Origin: Amorphophallus konjac
Lineage: Eukaryota > Streptophyta > Magnoliopsida > Alismatales > Araceae
NCBI GenBank assembly: GCA_022559845.1
Contig: CM040126.1
Span: 42,650,458-42,714,457 of the forward strand
Direction: 5' to 3'
Length of the DNA: 64,000 nt
The translations under genes and the position numbers were made by a program. This document shows positions 57,023 to 64,000 of the stretch, in pieces. Under the pieces are notes generated by a model. That model was not told the origin of the DNA. It worked only from the letters and a program-made list of their open reading frames with translations, and searched no databases. Position 1 is the stretch's first letter. Every line of letters starts with the position of its first letter.

Positions 57023-58624
57023 CTAGAGTAGATATTCTCTTTCCAGAAATACAGCTCTCTTAGCTACTAAGACCCTTTGCTCAGAAGGGTGATAGAAATA
57101 ATATCCAAACATCTCCTTTGGATATCCCACAAACTTACATTTATCGGTTCTCAACTCAAGCTTATCACTCTCGTTCTTCTTTACATGAGCAGGACACCCC
57201 CAAATTTTAATGTGTTTAAAATTTGGTTTCCTACCCTTCCATATCTCATATGGTATAGAAGGAACTGATTTACTTGAGATCCTATTCAATAAATAAGCCG
57301 CAGTTTCTAATACATAGCCCCAGAGAGATAAGGATAGTCCTGACATAGACATCATGGATCAGACCATGTCTAACAAGGTCATGTTTCTCCTTTCGGATAC
57401 ACCATTGTGCTGTGGTGTATACGGTGGAGTCCACTGAGAAACAATTCTATTGTCTTTAAGATAAGAAGTGAATTCATGGCTAAGATATTCACCTTCTCGA
57501 TCCGATCGAAGAGCCTTAATACTTTTGCTAGTCTGTTTCTCTACTTCATTCTTATATTCTTTAAATTTCTTAAAGGCTTGTGATTTATGTCTCATTAAAT
57601 ATACATAGCCATATCTTGAGAAGTCATCAATAAAAGAAATGAAATAGAGATGACCCCCTTTTACCTCCACGGACATAGGTCCACACACATCCGAGTGTAT
57701 GAGCTCGAGAAGGTCAACAACCCTCTCACCATGTCCACTAAAGGGAGCATTGGTCATCTTCCCCATGAGACACGACTCACAGGTATCAAATGGCTTGTAT
57801 TCTAACGAATTCAAATACCCATTTGAGTGTAGGTGAGAGCCTCTTTTCTCACCTACATGACCAAGTCTGTAATGCCATAGATATGCAGAATTCACTTCAT
57901 CAGCATTGGAAACTTGCGTAACATTAGAACGTGTATCTAATACATAAAGACCATTGACAAATGAACCATTAGCTATAACCAAACCATTATTCATTATAGA
58001 GCACCAAGTGCTATTAAAAGTCAATGTATATCCAATGTTATACAAGTCAGAGATTGAAATAATATTCTTAATAATATTAGGAACATAATAACAGTCATTC
58101 AACTCCAGAATGACTCCTGAAGGTAAATTGAGGCGTGCAGTCCCGATAACTTTGGCAGAAACTAAAGCTCTATTGCCCATCCTCAGTTCAATCTCCTTTT
58201 TGCCCAACTGCCTTCTATTTGTCAGCACCTGCACAGAATTACAGATATGAGATGTACATCCAGTATCTAATATCCATGATGTGGATTCCATATATGACAA
58301 ATTAAGGTCTATGATAAAAATACCTTCATTTAGAATTACCTCACAATTCCTTTTCCAATGTCCTGTTTCCCCGCATCGAAAACACTCATCTTCTTTTTCA
58401 TTCTTCTTACCCTTCCCTTTGTCAACCTTGGCGAGTTGCTTACCCATAGCCGTTTTCATTTCCTTTCCTTTGTCACCTTTGGTGGATATCTGGGTGGCCT
58501 TCCTTTTCTTATTGGCCCGGCCAACAATCATTACAAAAGAAGATGGTTTATCTTTCTGTATAGTTCCTTCAGCACTCTTTAACATGTTGAGCAGTTCGGG
58601 GAGAGTTACATCAATTCTATTCAT
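57023..58624 (-). pseudogene. gag zinc knuckle, protease and integrase of element E
   Basis: Minus-strand frame from 58624. The zinc knuckle is CFRCGETGHWKRNC, the protease motif ILDTGCTSHICN, and the gag-pre-integrase region YLWHYRLGHVG...CESCLMGKM. The integrase core has HSDVCGP, ALRSDREGEY and PQHNGVSERRN. A TGA at 57359-57361, in the position of a likely arginine, splits the chain; it continues in the same frame as LWGYVLETAAYLLNR and FVGYPKEM to a stop at 57023. This is the longest coherent piece of E pol. Confidence 0.9.
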
Positions 58625-59120
58625 GTTAAAGTTTATGATGAAGGAAGAAAAGGAATCGGCAATGATTGGAGTATAAGATCAATGCACAGTTCAAGATCCA
58701 ACTTGAACCCCAGTGCATTGAGTCTCTCTATCCACTCCATCATTTTCAGTACATGAGCCTGTACTGAAGCACCCTCTGACATCCGTGTCCTGAAAAGTCA
58801 TTTGGAGATGTCATACCTCTCAATCCTACCCTGCTCCCCGAGGAGCTGGCGTAGATTGAGAAGTATAATTCTACAATCAGTCTTTTCGAATTACCTCTGT
58901 AGCTCGAGAGCCATAGAGGCTAGCATGTAACATTGGGCAAGGGAGGAGTCTTCCGACCATTTGGCGTAAGTCATTAACTTGCCCTCGTCGGCATCGGGAA
59001 CTGGCTCAGAATGAACCGTGTCCAACACGTAATGCGTAGATTACGCAGCCAATCCGAGTAGTTTGGTCCAGTCAGTCTGTTGGCATCCAAGATGCCGCGG
59101 AGGGGGTTTGACGACGACAT
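58625..59120 (-). pseudogene. gag: gag of element E, N-terminal part
   Basis: The ATG reads leftward from 59120 and begins MSSSNPLRGILDANRL with the copia gag motif TGPNYSDWLRNLRI. Several frameshifts and stops between 58625 and 59000 destroy the frame before the zinc-knuckle region downstream. The start is chosen because it is the first ATG in frame with the gag motif after the long leader. Confidence 0.7.
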
Positions 59121-59286
59121 TGTAATCTGGATAAGAAATAAAAGATAACTTAGCATGTGTTCAAATTATAACTTAGATGTGATTTTCTATCTTAGTTAGT
59201 CCCACTATTTTTCGATCAAACTATATAACCCTTAGTATAAAGAACGGGAGATCAACGAGATCAACCTAGTGGGTCGGAATCCTAAC

Positions 59287-59598
59287 GAGACTGATGTACG
59301 ACCTTGTGGAAAGCACAACAAGCCATACATCATCTCAAGGGCAGTCAACAGGCACTTGCATCAAATGTAATATCCGATATTCGGCGCCCGAGAAATCATC
59401 CCCTTGTGGAAAGCACAACAAAGGATATTCTCGGTTAGATCTAACCATCATTACTACATAGCAATGAGTTCATGACCCGACCCTTGTGGAAAGCACAACA
59501 AGGCCGAGTTCAATTCCTCACCCCATTGAGGCCGAGCCTTGGAGTTTTATCCCGCCCCCAAACTCATGGACCTTGTGGAAAGCACAACAAATCCATGA
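59287..59598 (-). repeat. Four hairpins with constant core in the E leader
   Basis: The exact 20-nt core occurs at 59302-59321, 59402-59421, 59482-59501 and 59571-59590. The core itself folds (TTGTG/CACAA around GAAAG). Outer arms differ but pair: GAGA-TGATGTA with TACATCATCTC in copy 1, CCGAGAA with TTCTCGG in copy 2, TCATGGA with TCCATGA in copy 4, and imperfectly in copy 3. Confidence 0.75.
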
Positions 59599-60926
59599 AA
59601 TGAAGACGTTCATTCACTCCATAATGATGGAGGGTCATGACGACTCCTAGAGCCATGCTTAGCAGATCTAAAATTTAATCGTGAGGGAATTTGATTTTAT
59701 CTTGATCTCACCATAGGTGGTAATATAAATATATCCAATATATTTACTGCACCTAGTAGTTTGCACAAAGTAAATGCATCCAATGCAAAATTAAATCACA
59801 AGTGATCATGGACTTTATTCCAAATGTAACTAAGACATCCGGCCCACTTCCGAAGCAGCTGGATCGTCCTCGTCGGGTGCGCTTTCAAACTCCGATGCCG
59901 CAATAATTATAACTTTTACACGGCACGCATGCCGTGAAAATGTAAATTACATATCAATAAAATTCCAGAAGCCCTTAGGGCGAGTACAACTGTAAAAGGG
60001 AGATAGAAGTACATTAGAATTTTAACAGAGAGAGAAAGGAGGTTCGCAGACCCCAATTAATTACATTAACCAAGTCCATGATCACTTGCCAACCCATTCA
60101 TTCAAAATCAATCCAGGGTTATTTTCTGAAAATAATCCTTATTTTTGGATTTAAAAATGGGATGTGCAAATAAAAATATGTTAGCTTTGTTTAATTTTAA
60201 AAATCGAAGCAAGATTAACTAAAATTAAACATATAAGCAAGCCAATGCAAGGTAAATAACGTAAACAACGTAAAGAACCATCATTTATAACAGGGACATG
60301 CATATTTGAATCTGATTCAAATAAGTTAGATAATTAAGATAATTAATTAAAGTTAAATTTAAATTTAATTATCCAATAATCAAATTTAAATTGAAAATTT
60401 AAACAAGATAATCATTTAAATTTAAATTCAAACTAATTATCCAATAATTTTGTTTGAAAGTAAATTTAAATAATAAAATTATCCTCAATTATCAATATTC
60501 TAAAATTTAAAATTTGAATTTAATAATTATCTAATAATTAAAATTTTAAATAATTAAATTTTATACACTTAATCTTCAATAAAATTTAAATTCTGAATTT
60601 ACTAATTATCTAATAATTAAAAATTTAAAAATTAAATTTTACTGAAGTAACTTCAATTATTACCAATTTATCTCAAGGTAAATAGTAATTATCTCAACTT
60701 AGTAAATTCAAAAAGGGTTAAATAAAATTTAACATTTGAATTTTACTATTGAGATAATACAATTAATAATTGAGATAAAAATCACATTAATTTACTGTGA
60801 ATTTATATATATATATATATATGTTGCATATATATATATAACACTTAAATTAATAAAGAAACAATTTTTTTTAAAATAAAAAAAATGGGTCAATGCCAAT
60901 AGTCGCGGGCGCGCTCGCCCACACAA

Positions 60927-60973
60927 CCCGCGTGGGCGGCCGCGCCCGCGTGGCGGGCGCCCGCCCACGCGGG
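60927..60973 (-). promoter_or_regulatory. GC-only long hairpin near the E primer-binding site
   Basis: Arms CCCGCGTGGGCGG (60927-60939) and CCGCCCACGCGGG (60961-60973) pair perfectly. The inner arms GCGCCCGC (60942-60949) and GCGGGCGC (60953-60960) extend the stem to 21 bp with a 2-nt bulge and a 3-nt loop. About 190 nt downstream of the primer-binding site in element orientation. Role unknown; packaging, dimerisation or translational control are possibilities. Confidence 0.7.
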
Positions 60974-61158
60974 CGCACCCGTCGGCGGCGCACCCGCGGG
61001 TGGCGCAATGCGCCCACCGACCAAAGTTTTTTTTTTGAAAAAAAAATTTGCTTCAGAGATGCCCAGCATCCTCTTCTACAAATAATAATTGAAGATTTTA
61101 ATTCCCCTATAAACATGGTTCTATACGGCGATAAAACACCGTCCAGAGCGCGAACCTG

Positions 61159-61170
61159 GCTCTGATACCA
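61159..61170 (-). other. Primer-binding site of element E
   Basis: GCTCTGATACCA on the plus strand, 1 nt from the right LTR; initiator methionine tRNA type. Fixes the minus orientation. Confidence 0.93.
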
Positions 61171-61171
61171 C

Positions 61172-62759
61172 TGTAAGGTTCCGAACAGCACCATCGGGCA
61201 ACGCAGCGGATAACAAAAATTTTATTTGCCCGATCCCGGCTTCATGGAATCAAAGATCCATGCTCTGATGGACGTTTTAATCACCCCAGCCCCTAACTAC
61301 GGGTTACGTATTTATACCTTGCGCGGAACGACGCTGTCTGCAGTGTCCGATGCAGAATGCCGAGCCGTACAGATGCACGGCCTCTAGAGCTGATCCACAC
61401 GGATCCTAGCGCAGCGACTGTACCCCCCCCCCCCCGGCACGACCTTCCCCGACCCTTTCACCTTCTGGAGAGAGAGAGCAAGAGGGAGGAAAGGGGGGAT
61501 GAGCTAATCCTCCTCTCTTAAGCCTTAATGCTTGGTTAGTCAAGAGAGGAGGAGAAGTCTCGTAGCATCCATATATATAGGATTTGGCCCATTTCTAAAA
61601 GTGCTCCAAAGGACCAAAACTGTATATATGTCCTTCCCATTATTATACATATATATTATGCCCATTTTATATGCCTTTCCAAAAGGAATTAAAGAGAATT
61701 AATATATGAATTTGTATAATAATAATATGTCACCCAAGAATCCATTGTGTGTGATCCCCTAGGCCCATAGTCACTCTAGTTTAAGGCACATTAACTTCTA
61801 ATTCTCAATTAGAAGTAAATTAAACTTATTATTCGCTTCTACTAGAGCCGAATAATAGTTTAATTTATTCCGAACCTTTGATCACGTTGGGTCAAGCAAA
61901 TCCGCATGATCCTAGAGGACGCCGGGTTTAAACTAGCCTGTCTGGTACCTGTAAATCTACAGTTACCGTATCGACATAATCCCTCGCTCCTTCTATGAGT
62001 CTGGTACGATCGAGGGTATTATTTCTGTCAAACCCTATGATCGTGCCATTTGACCATGACCTCCTTAAAGTGTATGACGTCCGTTCTAAACGAACTAACA
62101 CGACCCTAGCCAGGGATTTAACGGAGCGTAAATGTCATGACCCATTAACTGTCTTGTATATACCCGACAGTGGGCGATCCCCTTTTGACCATTGATGATC
62201 TTCACACATATCCTGGAGTGGTTAATGACTCGGCAACTCATGAATTATGGTTAAAGTCGCTTAGCCAAGTAATTAAACCATTCCAGTCCTCGTGTAAGAT
62301 CCGATCAATGTCTCAGGTCAAAGGACCAACGATACTACTGAGACCGTTGGATCTTCAGTTGACATTAGGTATAATCAACCATCTGAAGATCCAATAGCGG
62401 ATCAGTTCAGTGCACTTCCTCCCAGGACGTACACCTACACATATGTGTTGGTGCCCCGCACCAATAACCATGAGACTGGTCACTAACACATCATGTGTAT
62501 TGGTTCAATAGGTAATCAAAGTCCCTGAGTGATTACCCTCCAACCAGGAACAATTTAAGGTATGCGTCCATGTAAAGTCAGTCTCATAATCGAGATCCCA
62601 TCTCGAGTTGACTTTACAACCACATATCCTAGGGACATCGTAAAGTAATACACAATCGCATATTTACGCTCAAATATCACTTTATTAACAATGAACAAGA
62701 TCGTACATAAATCGGGTCTACTCGACCCTAAATTGGCCTGTAGCACACAAATACTAACA
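61172..62759 (-). repeat. 5' LTR of element E (right)
   Basis: 1588 bp, TGTAAGGTTCC to TACTAACA on the plus strand, so it starts TGTTAGTA in element orientation. A TATA-like tract (rc of ATCCATATATATAGG) lies near 61567-61581. A C13-type run near 61423-61436 differs in length from the left copy. This is the intact reference for the broken 3' LTR. Confidence 0.93.
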
Positions 62760-62764
62760 CCTTG

Positions 62765-62968
62765 GACATCTCCCAGACCAGATCCACAATCCATGGGGGA
62801 TTGGGTGACTTTGGGGTTAAACAAATACAAGGAAAGGGGCTCTTTTCGAAGTGGAAAACAAAGTCAACAATTGATGGCACGGGGCTGGCGGTCGACCTGC
62901 AGAAGCTGGCGGTCGACCGTGTAGACACGCTAAAATTGATGCTATGTTGAGTAAATCTCATGTCACCA
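62765..62968 (-). repeat. Probable right part of the SIRE-like LTR remnant
   Basis: Continues the sequence interrupted by E (TGGTCCTTG on the left, CCTTGGACATCTCC on the right). It has a small duplication GCTGGCGGTCGACC (62885-62920). No coding content. Assignment rests on its position across the E insertion; the outer end is not defined. Confidence 0.4.
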
Positions 62969-64000
62969 TGTGACGCCCCAAAGTGGACTTCAATATTGAT
63001 TTAATATGAAGTTTTTCTATTTCTTATAAATTAATTGTCATTTCTTTTTTTTTTCTTGTGAAATTGGAATTAACGCCCTGATCAGGGGCGCTATTTAAAT
63101 TGACAGCATGGGCAGGGGCGCCGCTTTTAACAATGGACGACTACCAATACGGGCGTCATTTTATGGATTTACTAAAAATTCTGAATTTCAAATAAAATGA
63201 AAATTGTATAATTAACGTCTCTCCTGAAGGCGTTTATTATGTGACGCCTTGTCGACAGGCGTCAGTTCATCATTTTAAATAAGGAAAGTTAATTGTTTCT
63301 ATAAATAAATTCAGAAATTGACGACTTGATGGGAGTCGTTATTCTAATTAACGCCTTTGGATGTGTTGTCATTTTTAAGTGACGCCCTTCATTCGGTCGT
63401 CATTTTCAATTCCATCTCCCTTTCGCCTGCTTCTTTCCAGTAATGGTTCCTTCCTCATTTTGAGCCTTGTGTTCGACTGGGAAGGGTGTTTCTTGATGGA
63501 GGATCTTTACCTTGTTTTAATCCTTGTTCTCCAAGGATTTTTGGCCCTATAAATACCCCTCTTGGGTCTCTTCGCGCGAGAGATGAGAGAACAGAGGAGA
63601 GATCATCATTAAGCAGAGAGACAACAACACGAGAGTGAAAGGAGAACAGAAGAAAGCTAACGGAGAGAAGAGTGTCTTCTTGATTGCAGGTTATTCTTCC
63701 AAAGCTTCTTCTCGGTGGTTCTTCATCCTCTCCGGGCTTCATCCTTTGCTGCTGTTCCATCATACATATTGAAGCTCTTTCCCCTCTACTGCTGCACACA
63801 CAGTAGAGAGAATCTCTCTTTCTCCCTTTTTAGTTATTTAGTTGTTTCATAAGCATATCATCATCTTACATCCTTTTTCTCTAGCTCTTACTAAGACCTC
63901 ATATCATATTGTCACTTAGCATATTGCATCCATACTTTTCAAACCTTGTTACTCCTCTTAGGGGTTTAAAACTAAAACACACAAGGTGTGTTCATGTTCA
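62969..64000 (+). repeat. Probable gypsy LTR, start only
   Basis: Begins TGTGACGCCCC, like the starts of other gypsy LTRs here. Short palindromes of the type AACGCC...GGCGT follow to about 63410, then a TATA box (CTATAAATAC, 63547-63556) and purine-rich leader-like sequence. No second copy, primer-binding site or end is inside the window, so the element and its orientation are inferred. Confidence 0.45.
63547..63556 (+). promoter_or_regulatory. TATA box of the right-edge LTR
   Basis: CTATAAATAC followed by CCCTCTTGGGTC and a GAGAGA-rich leader; fits an LTR promoter reading to the right. Confidence 0.5.

Larger units (their letters stand above)
59121..61158 (-). other. Leader of element E with hairpin array, AT-rich tract and GC hairpin
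   Basis: About 2.0 kb between primer-binding site and gag, on the minus strand. It has three compositional zones: a GC-rich hairpin zone (about 60900-61020), a very AT-rich zone (about 60170-60890) and a zone with four copies of CCTTGTGGAAAGCACAACAA (59302-59590). No protein is encoded. Packaging and dimerisation signals of LTR elements usually lie in this region. Confidence 0.7.
34354..62759 (-). mobile_element. Element E: Ty1/copia element on the minus strand, host of D and F
   Basis: Flanked by the exact duplication CCTTG (34349-34353 and 62760-62764). The 3' LTR is on the left (34354-35517 plus 54866-55225, split and partly deleted), and the 5' LTR is on the right at 61172-62759. The primer-binding site (reverse) is at 61159-61170 and the polypurine tract at about 55226-55236. 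Internal order on the minus strand is leader, gag, protease, integrase, reverse transcriptase, RNase H. Protein motifs suggest the Angela/BARE or TAR group; this lineage call is tentative. The LTRs differ by several percent, so E is older than D and F. Confidence 0.9.

Overview
This window looks like heterochromatic, transposon-filled nuclear DNA from an angiosperm with a large genome. It is a stack of nested LTR retrotransposons, and I found no intact host gene, tRNA, rRNA or CRISPR array. Plant origin rests on Ty3/gypsy Tekay-like and Tat-like and Ty1/copia SIRE-like proteins, a plant mobile domain (PMD) gene, primer-binding sites complementary to initiator methionine tRNA (TGGTATCAGAGC), and canonical GT..AG introns. 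The species cannot be named from the sequence.

Layout, oldest layer first. (1) A Tat-lineage gypsy remnant lies on the minus strand. Its integrase end is at 30974-31730. Convergent to it, on the plus strand, is a decayed intron-containing PMD gene with exons from 309 to 28957; this matches the antisense extra ORF known downstream of pol in Tat elements. (2) The PMD gene is split at 1328-22629 by a Tekay-like chromovirus (element A, 5-bp target duplication CTCCC). A is split inside its reverse transcriptase by element C (6769-16701, duplication GATAG, ends TGACG/CGTCA, class unknown). C is split by element B (7710-14366, duplication CTGTC), a very young non-autonomous chromovirus whose only protein is an uninterrupted 806-codon frame ending in an integrase C-terminal module and a chromodomain. 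(3) A solo gypsy LTR (25744-28289, duplication TGAAC) sits in an intron of the PMD gene. (4) Sequence of uncertain origin, including promoter-like DNA and a SIRE-like LTR remnant, fills 31731-34353. (5) A minus-strand copia element (E, 34354-62759, duplication CCTTG) follows. Its left LTR is split by a pol-less gypsy element with 3.2-kb LTRs (D, 35518-54865, minus strand). The right LTR of D is split by a SIRE/Maximus copia element (F, 42062-54617, plus strand, duplication ACGCT). A deletion then removed the outer part of D and part of E. (6) The right edge (62969 onward) looks like the start of another gypsy LTR.

The coding regions are mostly decayed, largely by stop codons of the kind left by C-to-T change (CAA to TAA, CGA to TGA, CAG to TAG). 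The main exception is the 806-codon frame of element B. The most unusual signals are that frame; the antisense gene that kept its introns inside a retroelement; an array of four RNA-like hairpins with a constant 20-nt core and differing paired arms in the leader of element E, plus a very stable GC hairpin near its primer-binding site; about 47 spaced copies of an AAGTCTRTACATTG motif in each LTR of element F; and arrays of short palindromes built on TGACG/CGTCA in several different gypsy LTRs.
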